DNA from: JACVRW01 sp963827065
Lineage (GTDB): Bacteria; Actinomycetota; Thermoleophilia; Solirubrobacterales; Thermoleophilaceae
Assembly (NCBI GenBank): GCA_963827065.1
Contig: CAWGZM010000014.1
Location: 248,001-312,000, forward strand
Direction: 5' to 3'
DNA length: 64,000 nucleotides
This document shows positions 26,311-36,150 of the stretch, piece by piece. Within the stretch, counting starts at the first letter, position 1, and every line of letters starts with the position of its first letter. The translations under genes were made by a program, and so were the position numbers. Below the pieces are notes generated by a model. The model saw only the letters and a list, made by a program, of their open reading frames with translations, had not been told where the DNA came from and did not search any database.

Positions 26311-26892
26311 ATGACCCGCCCGCTGGACCTCGCCCTCGCGCTGGTCCTGCTCGTCGTGACCGCCCCCCTGCTGGGACTCGCCGCGCTCGCGATCAAGCTC
26401 GAGAGCCGCGGGCCCGTCTTCTATCGCCAGCGCCGCGTGGGCAGGGACGCCCGCCCGTTCGAGCTCGTCAAGCTGCGCACGATGGTGCCCGGCGCCGAAA
26501 CCATGGGCGCCGGCATCTACGTGCTCGAAGGTGACGCGCGCATCACGCGCGTCGGCAGGCTGCTCCGGCGCTTCTCGCTCGACGAGCTGCCGAACCTGAT
26601 CAACGTCGTCCGTGGTGAGCTCGCGATCGTCGGCCCGCGCCCGACGGTGCAGGAGCAGGTGGACCGCTACACCGAGCGCCAGCGGCGACGGCTCGAGGTG
26701 AAGCCGGGCATCACCGGCTGGGCCCAGATCAATGGGCGCACGTCACTGCCGTGGCCCGACCGCATCGAGCTCGACGTCTGGTACGTGGAGCACCGCTCGC
26801 TGCGGCTCGACCTGCGCATCCTCGCCCGCACGGCGCGCATGCTCGCCAGCGGGCACGGGCTCTACAGCGAAGAGCTCAAGCAGGGTTGGTGA
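26311..26892 (+). CDS. Undecaprenyl-phosphate sugar phosphotransferase (initiating sugar transferase)
   Basis: 193 residues, the short PglC-like form. One N-terminal membrane segment (about 6-27), then KLESRGPVFYRQRRVGRDARPFELVKLRTM, FSLDELPNLINVVRGELAIVGPRPTV (catalytic Asp-Glu dyad in the DELP motif) and KPGITGWAQINGRTSLPW. It transfers a sugar phosphate from a UDP-sugar to undecaprenyl phosphate and so starts the repeat unit built by neighbouring glycosyltransferases. The 622-residue dehydratase upstream may supply its substrate. The 3' end overlaps the convergent amidase gene by 17 bases. Confidence 0.93.
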   Translation: MTRPLDLALALVLLVVTAPLLGLAALAIKLESRGPVFYRQRRVGRDARPFELVKLRTMVPGAETMGAGIYVLEGDARITRVGRLLRRFSLDELPNLINVVRGELAIVGPRPTVQEQVDRYTERQRRRLEVKPGITGWAQINGRTSLPWPDRIELDVWYVEHRSLRLDLRILARTARMLASGHGLYSEELKQGW

Positions 26893-28534
26893 CGCGCAGC
26901 GGGTAGCGCTCGGTGGCGCCGCGGTCGGTGTCGAGGTCGGACGGGGCAACCAGGTAGTAGCGGTAGCGGCCCGAGCGGGCGGGTGTGAAGGACGTCTCGA
27001 AGAGGCCTTTGCGGGCGCGCACGTTCGTCGCATGGACCTTGCGCCAGCGGCCGCGCCGCAGCTGTTGCACGACGAGCCGCAGCACGCGCTTGCGCGGACC
27101 GACGCTGCCGGCGATCGTGAGCGGCTCGCCGCGAACGCCGCGGCGCGGCGCCTCCGACACGAGGATCACCGGCCGCAGGTGCAGGAGCAGCCGCGCCGAC
27201 AGCGCGCGCCGCAGGGGCGCCCGGCCCGGATAGCGCACGCGCACGTACATGCGCCGCGCCGGCTTGAGCTCGGTGAAGAAGACGCCGTCGGGCCCGGTGG
27301 TGATGCGCCGGGCGGTTCGCCACGAGCCGTCGCTCGCGACCTGGAGGTCGAGCCGCTCGCCGGCGAGCGGGAGGCCGCTCGGATCGACGAGCGCGCCCGA
27401 GACGGGCGCCGGCTGCCCGAAGTCGATGCTGTCGTCGGTGAGGCCGGCCGTGAGCCGCGTCGCGAACGACTGGAAGGGCGCCACGGCGCCGGTCTCGACC
27501 AGCGCGCGCAGCTCCGGCAGCTGCGCGTACAGCGCCGCTCCCGGACAGGCGGTGCGGCCGGTGTCGCGGTGGCCGATCACGCGCTCGAGCGTCACCCGTG
27601 CGCCCGCGCCGTAGCGGCTTGCGGAGCCGCCCGCGCTCGTCACCGTGACCCGGCCGCCCAGCGGCTGGCCGTGGATCGTCAGCTTCCAGCGGATGTAGCT
27701 CGCCATCGCGGCGAGCGCTTCGGGCGTCTGCGGCAGGCTCGTGTGGTCGCCGATGTTCGAGATCCCGGCGGTGACCGAGTTGAAGCCCTGCGCCTGCGCC
27801 CCGACGACCGCCTGGTCGAGGCCGCCCGCGCGGCCCTCGTAGAGCGTCCCGTACTTGTCGACGAGCGCGTTGTAGCCGATGTCGTTCCAGCCGTTCGAGT
27901 TGCGGTGGTAGCGGCAGATGGCGAGCACGATGCCGGGGGCTTCGGCGGGCGTGTAGTCGTTCAGCGAGACCGTGTGGTGAACGTGCACGCTGCGCACCTC
28001 GCCGTAGTCCGGGGACGATCGCGGCGGGCAGCCGGCCGCTCCCCACTGAGCGCGCGTGACATAGGGGGGCGGCGTGGCCTGGGCCGCGCGGGCCCGGCGT
28101 CCCGCCGGCCGCATGCCGACGTCCACGAAGTGGAGCCGCAGGCCCGGCACGCTCCTGCTCAGCCTGTACTGAACGGCCCCTGCGCGGCCGACCCAGATCG
28201 GCTCCGAGCCGCTCGCATGACGCTCCCCGCGACGGGGGTCGGGGTTGTGCTCGGCGTCGCGGTGCAGGTGCTGCCAGTGGCTCCAGCGGCCGCCGCGCCG
28301 CACGCGCAGCTTGATGTCTGGCCGCGCACGCCCGCGCCAGCGCATCCCGACGAGGTTGAAGCGGCGCGGTGTCGAGAGCCTGCTGGACACGATGGCCCCG
28401 CTGGCTGCGCTCACGGCCTGGTCGCCGGCGCTCGGCGCGATCTCGAAGTCGACAGGCGCAGGCTCCGCGGCGAGCGCAGGGGAGGCCGGGATCAGGGCGC
28501 AGACGAGCGCGGCTGCGGGAGCGAGCAGCTTCAC
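26876..28534 (-). CDS. Exported PGRP-type N-acetylmuramoyl-L-alanine amidase
   Basis: 552 residues from GTG. Signal peptide of about 22 residues (LLAPAAALVCALIPASPALA). The peptidoglycan-recognition domain lies at about 155-330: YVTRAQWGA start, zinc ligand in SVHVHHTVS, GWNDIGYNALVDKYGTLYEGRAGG, and the second His and Cys in IGHRDTGRTACPG. The C-terminal 200 residues are beta-rich repeats with basic patches (LEVASDGSWRTARRI-like strands), probably wall binding. It cleaves the stem peptide from MurNAc outside the membrane. A palindrome GTTCCCGGAAC lies directly upstream of the GTG. Confidence 0.9.
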   Translation of the reverse strand: MKLLAPAAALVCALIPASPALAAEPAPVDFEIAPSAGDQAVSAASGAIVSSRLSTPRRFNLVGMRWRGRARPDIKLRVRRGGRWSHWQHLHRDAEHNPDPRRGERHASGSEPIWVGRAGAVQYRLSRSVPGLRLHFVDVGMRPAGRRARAAQATPPPYVTRAQWGAAGCPPRSSPDYGEVRSVHVHHTVSLNDYTPAEAPGIVLAICRYHRNSNGWNDIGYNALVDKYGTLYEGRAGGLDQAVVGAQAQGFNSVTAGISNIGDHTSLPQTPEALAAMASYIRWKLTIHGQPLGGRVTVTSAGGSASRYGAGARVTLERVIGHRDTGRTACPGAALYAQLPELRALVETGAVAPFQSFATRLTAGLTDDSIDFGQPAPVSGALVDPSGLPLAGERLDLQVASDGSWRTARRITTGPDGVFFTELKPARRMYVRVRYPGRAPLRRALSARLLLHLRPVILVSEAPRRGVRGEPLTIAGSVGPRKRVLRLVVQQLRRGRWRKVHATNVRARKGLFETSFTPARSGRYRYYLVAPSDLDTDRGATERYPLRVTNPA

Positions 28535-28583
28535 CGTTCCCGGAACACGTTGTCAGGGGCCCGGTTGCGGGCTCGCAAGATTC

Positions 28584-28606
28584 CTTGCAGGATAAATCCC
28601 TGCAAG
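28584..28606. repeat. Perfect 8-bp inverted repeat upstream of the amidase gene
   Basis: CTTGCAGG (28584-28591) and CCTGCAAG (28599-28606) with a 7-base AT-rich spacer, in an 89-base gap between two minus-strand genes. Without a T-run it is more likely an operator than a terminator, but either is possible. Confidence 0.5.
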
Positions 28607-28623
28607 CGCCCGCCCAGTTGCGG

Positions 28624-29346
28624 CTACGGGACCGGCTCTGGACCGCGCGAGCGGTGCTCGTCGCGGAACGCGCGCAGCGCGTCGAAGATCTCCGGTGTGA
28701 ACTCGTTGCAGAGCAGGAGCTGCCCGCGCCCGTTGGGCGGCGGGTCGCCGTTCCAGGCGGTGGCCGCGACCGGGTACGGCATGTTCCGGCGCGGCACGAG
28801 GAACATCTGGTAGGTGTCCTCGTCGTAGAGCGCCTTCAGGTCGGCGCGCTGCTCGCGGGTCAGGCTCGGCTTGAACCAGATCACCACGCGGCCGTGCTCG
28901 AGCCCGTGGACGAGCTCCTCGTCGGACGGCGCGTCGCTGTAGGCGCCGTCCTCTGCGGGGATCTGGTAGTGGCGACCCGAGCTCGGCGGGTTCGTGTCGT
29001 AGTCGACCCGTTCGTCGAGAGACGTGGTGTGGTCCTGGGTGCCGCTGCCGTCGACGGTCCTGAGGCGGCAGTTGGCCGCGTTCGCCGCCGGCCGCACCTC
29101 GAAGGCGCTCTGCTCCGGCACGTTGCCGCCGCCCGGGAGGACGTCGCTCGACGCGCTCGCGGAGCCACCGCCGTCGTCACCGCCGCCGAGCGCCAGCACC
29201 GCCATCACAGCGAGCACAGCGATCACGAGCAGCCCGGCGGCGCCGTAGCCGACGAGCTGCTTGCGCTGCTTGGCCTCGCGGGCCTGCCGCTCGCGTTCCT
29301 CGCGCTCGCGGCGCAGCTCCTCCTTCTGCTGTTTGCGGTGGGACAC
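28624..29346 (-). CDS. DUF3105 family membrane-anchored protein
   Basis: 240 residues from a GTG at 29346. A charged, coiled-coil-like N-terminus (KQQKEELRREREERERQAR), one membrane helix (about 32-52), a Gly/Ser linker, then the DUF3105 domain: YDTNPPSSGRHY, LVHGLEHGRVVIWFKP, and MPYPVAATAWN. The conserved NPPtSG and HalEHG motifs are intact. Function unknown; the His/Glu motifs suggest metal binding outside the membrane. I choose 29346 because the frame upstream is antisense-like and lacks family sequence. Confidence 0.85.
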   Translation of the reverse strand: MSHRKQQKEELRREREERERQAREAKQRKQLVGYGAAGLLVIAVLAVMAVLALGGGDDGGGSASASSDVLPGGGNVPEQSAFEVRPAANAANCRLRTVDGSGTQDHTTSLDERVDYDTNPPSSGRHYQIPAEDGAYSDAPSDEELVHGLEHGRVVIWFKPSLTREQRADLKALYDEDTYQMFLVPRRNMPYPVAATAWNGDPPPNGRGQLLLCNEFTPEIFDALRAFRDEHRSRGPEPVP

Positions 29347-29372
29347 GGCGGCGAAGCGTAGTGAAGCCCGGG

Positions 29373-30248
29373 CTAAGTGGAGGACCGGCGGCGGGCCGCC
29401 GAACGGGCCTTCGAGCCGGTCGCCCGCCTGCGCCCACCGGAGCGGGCGCGGGTGGAGAAGCACTCGTCCACGAAGGCGACGATCTCCCCGGTAAGGCGCT
29501 CGGGGGTCAGGCGCAGCTCGAGGATCGAGGAGGCCTCGACGAGCCGGGCGTTCGGCAGCTCGCGGACGAGCATGTCGGAGTCGGAGAAGGGATGAATCGG
29601 GTCGCGGTAGTGGCCGATCACGAGCGTTCGCTGCTTCATCTGCCGGCGCACCTCGCTGGGCGGCGCCACGCGGCCGAAGAAGAGGCCTTGCAGCAGCGAC
29701 GCCGAGGGCTTCGGGTCCTGGTTCACCCAGTCGAGCAGCATGTCGGCCAGCAGGTTCGTCCCCCGTGGGACCAGCTGCGCGCCCCGGCCGGCGAGCCGGG
29801 CGAGCGGCGCGCCGAACGTGAACCCGACGAGCAGCGGCGTGAAGCCGATCGCGCAGCCGAGCAGCGCGTTGTCGAGGACGGGCATCTCGATCAGGAGGCC
29901 CCTGACGCGCTCGGGTGCGGCCGCGGCCGCCTCGAGGGCGGCGTTGGCGCCCAGCGAGGTCCCACCGAGCACCGCCCGCTCGACGCCCGCGTGGTCGAGC
30001 AGCGCGATCGCCTGGCGCCCGAAGGTCGTCATCGAGTAGCTCGACATCTCGGGCGGGCGGTCCGAATCCCCGTGGCCGAGCAGGTCGAGGCAGAGCACGC
30101 GGTGGCCGCTCGCGGCGAGCGCCTCGGCGAGCGGCGCGTGCATGCGGCGCGAGAAGAGCAGGCCCGGCATCAGCACTACGACCCGTTCGCCCGATCCATA
30201 CTCGTCGTAGACGAGCCGGTGGCCCTCGAACCTGAACGTCCTCGTCAT
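29373..30248 (-). CDS. Alpha/beta hydrolase fold protein
   Basis: 291 residues. MPGLLFSRRMHAPLAEALAA, LDLLGHGDSDRP, nucleophile in VLGGTSLGANAALEAA (G-T-S-L-G) and GHYRDPIHPFSDSD for the acid region. The expected late histidine is not obvious in VEASSILELRLTPE, so activity is uncertain. The C-terminus ends in a basic tail (RRRATGSKARSAARRR). An in-frame ATG at 30257 (MEAMTRTF) is equally possible. It is divergent from the cox-like operon across roughly 95 bases. Confidence 0.8.
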   Translation of the reverse strand: MTRTFRFEGHRLVYDEYGSGERVVVLMPGLLFSRRMHAPLAEALAASGHRVLCLDLLGHGDSDRPPEMSSYSMTTFGRQAIALLDHAGVERAVLGGTSLGANAALEAAAAAPERVRGLLIEMPVLDNALLGCAIGFTPLLVGFTFGAPLARLAGRGAQLVPRGTNLLADMLLDWVNQDPKPSASLLQGLFFGRVAPPSEVRRQMKQRTLVIGHYRDPIHPFSDSDMLVRELPNARLVEASSILELRLTPERLTGEIVAFVDECFSTRARSGGRRRATGSKARSAARRRSST

Positions 30249-30346
30249 GGCTTCCATCGAGTCGCCGAGGTTAGACAGGCCCCGCCCGCTTGCGCGCTGG
30301 CATAGCATCCCCTCCGGGAGGAGGCGAGCAACTTGGGAGGTATGGA

Positions 30347-30825
<479 letters not shown>

Positions 30826-30829
<4 letters not shown>

Positions 30830-33273
30830 ACGTCGGAACGTCCATGAAGCGCAAGGAGGACCCCCGGATGATCACCGGGCGGGGGCGCTACACCGAGGAC
30901 ATCAATCTCCCGGGGATGCTTCACGCGACGATCGTGCGCTCGCCCGAGGCGCACGCGGACATCGTCTCCATCGATACGTCGGCGGCCAAGGAGCACCCCG
31001 GAGTGGTGGCGGTGCTCAGCGGCGAGGAGATGGCTGCGGACTTCGCGGGCGGGCTGGCATCGGTCTGGAACCCGCCCGGCGTGGAGGTCCGCAAGCCCGA
31101 CCACTGGCCGCTCAAGCGCGGCCAGGTCAAGCACGTCGGCGACCCGGTGGCCGTGGTCGTGGCGGCCAATCGGGGCGCGGCCGTCGACGCCGCCGAGGAC
31201 GTGATCGTCGAGTACGACCCCAAGCCCGCGGTGGTCGACCCGGAGGCCGCGCTCGAGGACGGCGCTCCGCTCGTGTGGGAGAGCTTCGGCACCAACAAGA
31301 CCCATGAATGGGGCGTGTCCGGCGGTGACATCGACGCGGCGCTCGGGGAGGCCGACGTCACGATCACGAAGCGCTTCGTCAACCACCGCACGTCGGGCGT
31401 GCCGATCGAGCCGCGCTGCTCGATCGCGGAGCCCCGCGGCGAGGGCCTGACCCTCTATACGACGACGCAGATTCCCCACATCGCCCGCTTCATCCTCGGC
31501 GGGATGCTGGATATCCCGGAGGACAAGCTCCGCGTGGTGGCCCCGGACGTGGGCGGCGGCTTCGGCGCGAAGCTGCAGGTCTACGGCGAGGAGGCGCTCG
31601 TCCTTGCGCTCGCGAAGCGGCTCGGGCGCCCGGTCAAGTGGACCGAGACGCGCTCCGAGCACATGACCACGAGCCACCACGGGCGCGACCAGATCAACAC
31701 GGTCACTCTCGGCGCGAAGAGCGACGGCACGATCACCGGCTGCAAGGCCGACATCATCGCCGACCTGGGCGCCTACATGATGCTGCTCACACCGTTCATC
31801 CCTACGCTCGGGTTCCCGGTGATGGGCGGCTGCTACAAGTGGCCGGCGATCGACATCAAGATCACCGGAGTCTTCACGAACAAGATGTGCACCGACGCCA
31901 TCCGCGGCGCCGGGCGGCCGGAGGCGACCTACTGGATCGAGCTGGCGATGGACAGCCTCGCCGACGAGCTCGGCATGGACCGGCTCGCGCTGCGGCGCAA
32001 GAACTTCATCGCCAAGGAGGAGTTCCCGTTCACCACCGCCCTCGGGATCACCTACGACTCGGGTGACTACCACGGCACGCTCGACAAGCTGCTCGAGAAG
32101 TTCGACGTCGACGAGTTTCGCCGCGAGCAGAAGGAGCTGCGCGGCAAGGGGATCTATCGAGGCGTCGGCTTCTCCACCTGGGTCGAGGTCTGCGGGCTCG
32201 CGCCGTCGCGCGCGGTCGGCCCTCAGGGAGTGGGACTGCACGCGGCGTTCTACGAGTCCGCGAACGTCCGGGTGACGCCCACCGGCTCGGCGATCGTCTA
32301 CTCGGGCACCTCGCCGCACGGACAGGGGATCGACACGAGCTTCGCCCAGATCGCAGGCGACATTCTCGGCATCGACCCGCAGAACGTGAGCATTCTCCAC
32401 GGCGACACCGACCAGGGAGCGTGGGGCTGGAACACCTACGGCTCGCGCTCGCTGGCTGTGGGCGGCGAGGCGCTCGCGCGCGCGGCGCGCAAGGTGCAGG
32501 ACAAGGCCAAGCGGATCTGCGCCGCGCTGCTCGAGGCGTCGCCCGACGACATCGAGCTGACCGACGGCAAGTACCAGGTCAAGGGCTCGCCCGACAAGTC
32601 GATGACGATGGCCGAGATCTCCGGGGCGGCGCACATCCCGCCGAACGAGCTGCCCACTGACATCGAGCCCGGGCTCGAGGAGAGCTCCTTCTACGACCCC
32701 GAGAACTTCGTCTTTCCCTTCGGCGCGCACGCGTGCGTTGTCGAGGTGGACGCGGAGACGGGCAAGGTGAAGGTGGTCCGCTACGCGGCGGTCGACGACT
32801 GCGGCCCCGCGATCAACCCCATGCTGATCGACGGACAGATCCACGGCGGCATCGTGCACGCGATCGGGCAGGCGCTCTACGAGCAGGTGGTGTACGACGA
32901 GGACGGCCAGCTCGTGACCGGCACGTTCGTCGACTACGCGATGCCGACGGCCGCGGAGGTGCCGTCCTTCGAGACCGACCGCACCGAGACGCCCTCGCCG
33001 GTCAACTCGCTCGGCGTCAAGGGCATAGGCGAGGCGGGAACGATCGCCGCCACGCCGGCCGTCGCCGCGGCGGTGCTCGACGCGATCCGCCCGCTCGGCG
33101 TGGAGGAGCTCGACATGCCGATGACGCCGATGCGCGTGTGGCAGGCGATCGAGGAGGCCAAGGGCCGCGGCGAAGGCCCGCGTGCGACCGAGCAGGGCAG
33201 GCCGCTCGGCGAGCACGGGGAGGGTGCGTCCGGCAGCGGGCCCGCGAGCCCGGACGAGGGAGGTGGAGCATGA
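30826..33273 (+). CDS. coxL: Molybdopterin-binding large subunit, form II CoxL / xanthine dehydrogenase family
   Basis: 815 residues. Cofactor segments in order: GGGFGAKL (243-250), the active-site loop IRGAGRP (359-365), SPHGQGIDTSFAQIAGD, and the C-terminal VKGIGEAGTIA with the catalytic Glu. Form I CO dehydrogenases carry a Cys-containing AYXCSFR loop here; this is the cysteine-free form II type. Form II enzymes include weak or unproven CO oxidisers and other aromatic or aldehyde hydroxylases, so the substrate is open. It is coupled by ATGA at both ends within an S-L-M order typical of form II. Confidence 0.93.
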
Positions 33274-34115
33274 TCACGGCGGCCTTCGACTACGAGGCGC
33301 CGGAGAGCCTCGAGGAGGCGATCCGGATGCTCCACGAGAACGGCGAGGACGCGAAGCTGCTCGCCGGCGGGCATTCGCTGCTGCCGCTGATGAAGCTGCG
33401 GCTCGCCGCTCCGACCATCCTGATCGACCTGCGCAAGATCCCGGGGCTGCACGGGATCCAGCGCGACAACGGCTCCTGGCGGATCGGGCCGATGACCCGG
33501 CACGTCGACCTGCAGGAGACGCCCGAGCTCGGCCTCGCGTCGCGTGCGGCGTCGCTGGTCGCCGACCAGCAGGTCCGCAACCGCGGCACGATCGGCGGCT
33601 CGCTCGCGCACGGCGATCCGGCCTCCGACGTGCCGGCCGTGCTGCTCGCCAGCGAGGGCGAGCTGGCCGTGCGCGGCCCGGGCGGTGACCGGGAGATCGC
33701 TGCGGCGGACCTCTTCGAGGACTTCCTCATGACGTCGCTCGCTCAGGACGAGGTGATCACGAGCATTCGCCTACCCGCCCTCGACGGCTACGGCGTCGGC
33801 TATCAGAAGTTCACGAGGCGGGCCGAGGACTGGGCGATGGTCGGCGTGGCCGCGCTTGTCAAGAAGGCCGACGACGGCTCCTGCGAGGACGTCCGCATCG
33901 GGCTCACGCACATGGCCGCCACTCCGCTGCGGGCGACGGCGGCAGAGAACGCGCTGCGTGGCGGGGCGCTCGACGCCGGCTCGATCGCCGCGGCGGCAGA
34001 GCAGGCAGCCGACGGCACCGAGCCGCCCGGCGACCTGAACGCGACACCCCACTACAAGCGCCACCTCGCTCGCGTGCTCACACGACGTGCGCTCGAGGAG
34101 GCAGCACGGCTCTGA
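33270..34115 (+). CDS. coxM: FAD-binding medium subunit (CoxM-like)
   Basis: 281 residues. The two FAD pyrophosphate loops AGGHSLLPLMKLRL (about 34-47) and TIGGSLAHGDPASD (about 108-121) are intact, and the C-terminal CO-dehydrogenase flavoprotein domain has YQKFTRRAEDWAMVGVAAL. It accepts electrons from the iron-sulfur subunit. Start ATGA-overlaps coxL and is preceded by GAGGGAGG. Its last bases hold GAGGAGG, the ribosome-binding site for the next gene. Confidence 0.93.
   Translation: MITAAFDYEAPESLEEAIRMLHENGEDAKLLAGGHSLLPLMKLRLAAPTILIDLRKIPGLHGIQRDNGSWRIGPMTRHVDLQETPELGLASRAASLVADQQVRNRGTIGGSLAHGDPASDVPAVLLASEGELAVRGPGGDREIAAADLFEDFLMTSLAQDEVITSIRLPALDGYGVGYQKFTRRAEDWAMVGVAALVKKADDGSCEDVRIGLTHMAATPLRATAAENALRGGALDAGSIAAAAEQAADGTEPPGDLNATPHYKRHLARVLTRRALEEAARL
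34096..34101 (+). promoter_or_regulatory. Ribosome-binding site pointing to a CTG start
   Basis: AGGAGG within the last codons of coxM, ten bases before CTG 34112. That CTG shares its TG with the coxM stop TGA. The homologous MoxR sequence begins here and not at the next GTG (34205). Confidence 0.6.
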
Positions 34116-34999
34116 GCCTCGACAGCCCCGTAGCCGTCCAGGAGGCCCTGGCGGGCGAGAGCTACCTCGCCGACCGGGGCCTCTCCGTCGCCGTCTTCCT
34201 TGCGGTGACGCTCGAGCAGCCGCTGCTGCTCGAGGGCGAGGCGGGGGTCGGCAAGACCGAGGTCGGCAAGGCGCTCGCCGCCGCCACCGGCGCGCGCCTC
34301 ATCCGGCTTCAGTGCCACGAGGGCATCGACGTCCACCACGCGCTCTACGACTGGGACTACGCGCGCCAGCTGCTGCACCTTCGCGGCGAGGGCAACATCG
34401 GTGCGCACCCGGCCGAGCCGGGTGCTTCCGCCCGGCACGAACCCCTTTATTCCGAGCGCTTCCTGCTGCGCAGGCCGCTGCTCGACGCGCTGCAGGCGAG
34501 CGAGCCGGTCGTTCTCCTGATCGACGAGATCGATCGCGCCGACGACGAGTTCGAGGCGTTCCTGCTCGAGTTCCTGTCTGACTTCCAGGTCTCGATCCCG
34601 GAGCTCGGCACGGTCACGGCGGAGCGGCGGCCGCTCGTCGTCGTGACCTCGAACCGGACCCGCGAGCTGCACGACGCGCTCAAGCGGCGCTGTCTCTACC
34701 ACTGGATCGACTATCCCTCGCCCGCGCGCGAGGCGGAGATCGTGCACGCGCGGCTGCCGGGTGTGTCCGACGAGGTGGCGGGGCGGGTGTGCGCGGGCGT
34801 GGCGCGCCTGCGCGGCGAGGACCTCTACAAGCTGCCCGGCGTCGGCGAGACGATCGCCTGGGCGCAGGCGCTGCTGGCGCTCGGCTCGGGCGATCTCGAG
34901 GAGACGCTCGGCGTGGCGCTCAAGGTGCGCGAGGACATCGATCAGGTGCGCGAGCGCGGCCTTCTGCGCGACCTCGCGCCGTCGGGGGAAGCCTCCTGA
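34112..34999 (+). CDS. coxD: MoxR-family AAA ATPase (CoxD-like), probable CTG start
   Basis: 295 residues from CTG. LLEGEAGVGKTEVGKALAAAT is the Walker A region, LLIDEIDRADDEFEAFLLEFLSD the Walker B, and VVTSNRTRELHDALKRRCLYHWIDYP the sensor 1/arginine-finger stretch. CoxD remodels the molybdenum active site during maturation together with the VWA protein CoxE. The only conventional start (GTG 34205) would remove the conserved leader SYLADRGLSVAVFLAVTLEQP. No ATG, GTG or TTG exists in frame between the coxM stop and that GTG. CTG 34112 has an AGGAGG at proper distance, so I infer it as start. It overlaps coxE by one base (TGATG). Confidence 0.85.
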   Translation: MSLDSPVAVQEALAGESYLADRGLSVAVFLAVTLEQPLLLEGEAGVGKTEVGKALAAATGARLIRLQCHEGIDVHHALYDWDYARQLLHLRGEGNIGAHPAEPGASARHEPLYSERFLLRRPLLDALQASEPVVLLIDEIDRADDEFEAFLLEFLSDFQVSIPELGTVTAERRPLVVVTSNRTRELHDALKRRCLYHWIDYPSPAREAEIVHARLPGVSDEVAGRVCAGVARLRGEDLYKLPGVGETIAWAQALLALGSGDLEETLGVALKVREDIDQVRERGLLRDLAPSGEAS

Positions 35000-36150
35000 T
35001 GGGCGAGCGCCCCGGCGCCCGCCTGACGAGCCGGCTCACGTTGCTCGTCGCGTCCATGCGCGCGGGCGGGGCGCGCGTCGGCATCGGCGAGCTGCTGGCC
35101 GCCCATCGCGCGCTCGCGGCGATCGACCCGTCGGATCGCAGCACCGCCTATTTCGCCCTGCGGGCGGCGCTCTGCTCGCGCCGCGACGACCTCGCGGCGT
35201 TCGACGCCGCCTTCGCCGAGTGGTTCTCGGCGCCGCCGCCGGAGACGCTCGAGCCGCCGCCCGCGCTCGACGAGGTCGCCTCGCTGGCGCTCCCGCGCGT
35301 GGCCGTCCCGGCGCCCGAGCTGCGACAGCCGGTCGTGCCCGAGGAGAGCGAGGTGCTCCCCGCCGCCTGGTCGGACGTGGAGCTTCTGATGGAGAAGGAC
35401 TTCGCCGAGTACAGCGAGGCGGAGCTCCGGGTCGCGCGGCTGCTCATGCGGCGGCTGGCCGGCGCGAGCCCGACGCGCCCGAGCCGTCGCACCAGGCCGG
35501 CCCGCCGCCGCGGCGCCCCGCCGCATGCCGCCCGCCCGGATCTGCGGCGGACGATCCGCTCGTCCCTGCGCAGCGGTGGCGAGCCGTTCGAGCGACACTG
35601 GCGGGAGCCCGGCGAGCGCCCGCGGCCGCTCGTGCTCGTGTGCGACGTGTCCGGCTCGATGGAGCCCTACGCCCGAATGCTGCTGCAGTACATGCAGGCC
35701 TGCGTGGCCGCGCGCCGGCGGGTCGAGGCGTTCGTCTTCGGGACGCGTCTCACGCGCGTGACCGCCGAGCTCTCCGGCCGCGACCCCGACCGCGCGCTCG
35801 ACCGCGCCGCCGGCGCGGCCGACGACTGGTCGGGCGGCACGCGCATAGGCGACGCGCTCGCCGCGCTCAACCGCGAGCACGGCCGCCGGCTCGGGCGCGG
35901 CGCGATCGTCGTCCTGCTCTCGGACGGCTGGGATCGCGGCGACCCTGAGCAGCTCGCCGCCGAGATGGCGCACCTCGGCCGCTGCGCGCACACGCTCATC
36001 TGGCTCAACCCGCTGAAGGCCCATCCCGCCTACGAGCCGCTGACGGCCGGCATGCAGGCGGCGCTCCCCTACGTGGACCATTTTCTGGCCGGCAACTCAC
36101 TAGCTTCGCTGGAAGAACTGGCTGAGTTGATGGAAAGTGGCTTGACATGA
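34999..36150 (+). CDS. coxE: VWA-domain containing maturation protein (CoxE-like)
   Basis: 383 residues. An N-terminal helical region (about 1-170), a basic Pro/Arg linker (TRPSRRTRPARRRGAPP), and a C-terminal VWA domain with an intact MIDAS motif LVLVCDVSGSMEPYARML and a later WSGGTRIGDALAALN (the MIDAS threonine) and LLSDGWDRGDPEQLA. It partners with the MoxR ATPase just upstream in inserting or activating the cofactor of the hydroxylase. Start and stop overlap its neighbours, TGATG and ATGA. Confidence 0.9.
   Translation: MGERPGARLTSRLTLLVASMRAGGARVGIGELLAAHRALAAIDPSDRSTAYFALRAALCSRRDDLAAFDAAFAEWFSAPPPETLEPPPALDEVASLALPRVAVPAPELRQPVVPEESEVLPAAWSDVELLMEKDFAEYSEAELRVARLLMRRLAGASPTRPSRRTRPARRRGAPPHAARPDLRRTIRSSLRSGGEPFERHWREPGERPRPLVLVCDVSGSMEPYARMLLQYMQACVAARRRVEAFVFGTRLTRVTAELSGRDPDRALDRAAGAADDWSGGTRIGDALAALNREHGRRLGRGAIVVLLSDGWDRGDPEQLAAEMAHLGRCAHTLIWLNPLKAHPAYEPLTAGMQAALPYVDHFLAGNSLASLEELAELMESGLT

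Noticed and set aside
26732..28813. 693-codon open frame opposite the amidase
   Set aside because: Antisense shadow; the sense strand has a signal peptide and zinc ligands, this frame shows none and runs across two real genes.
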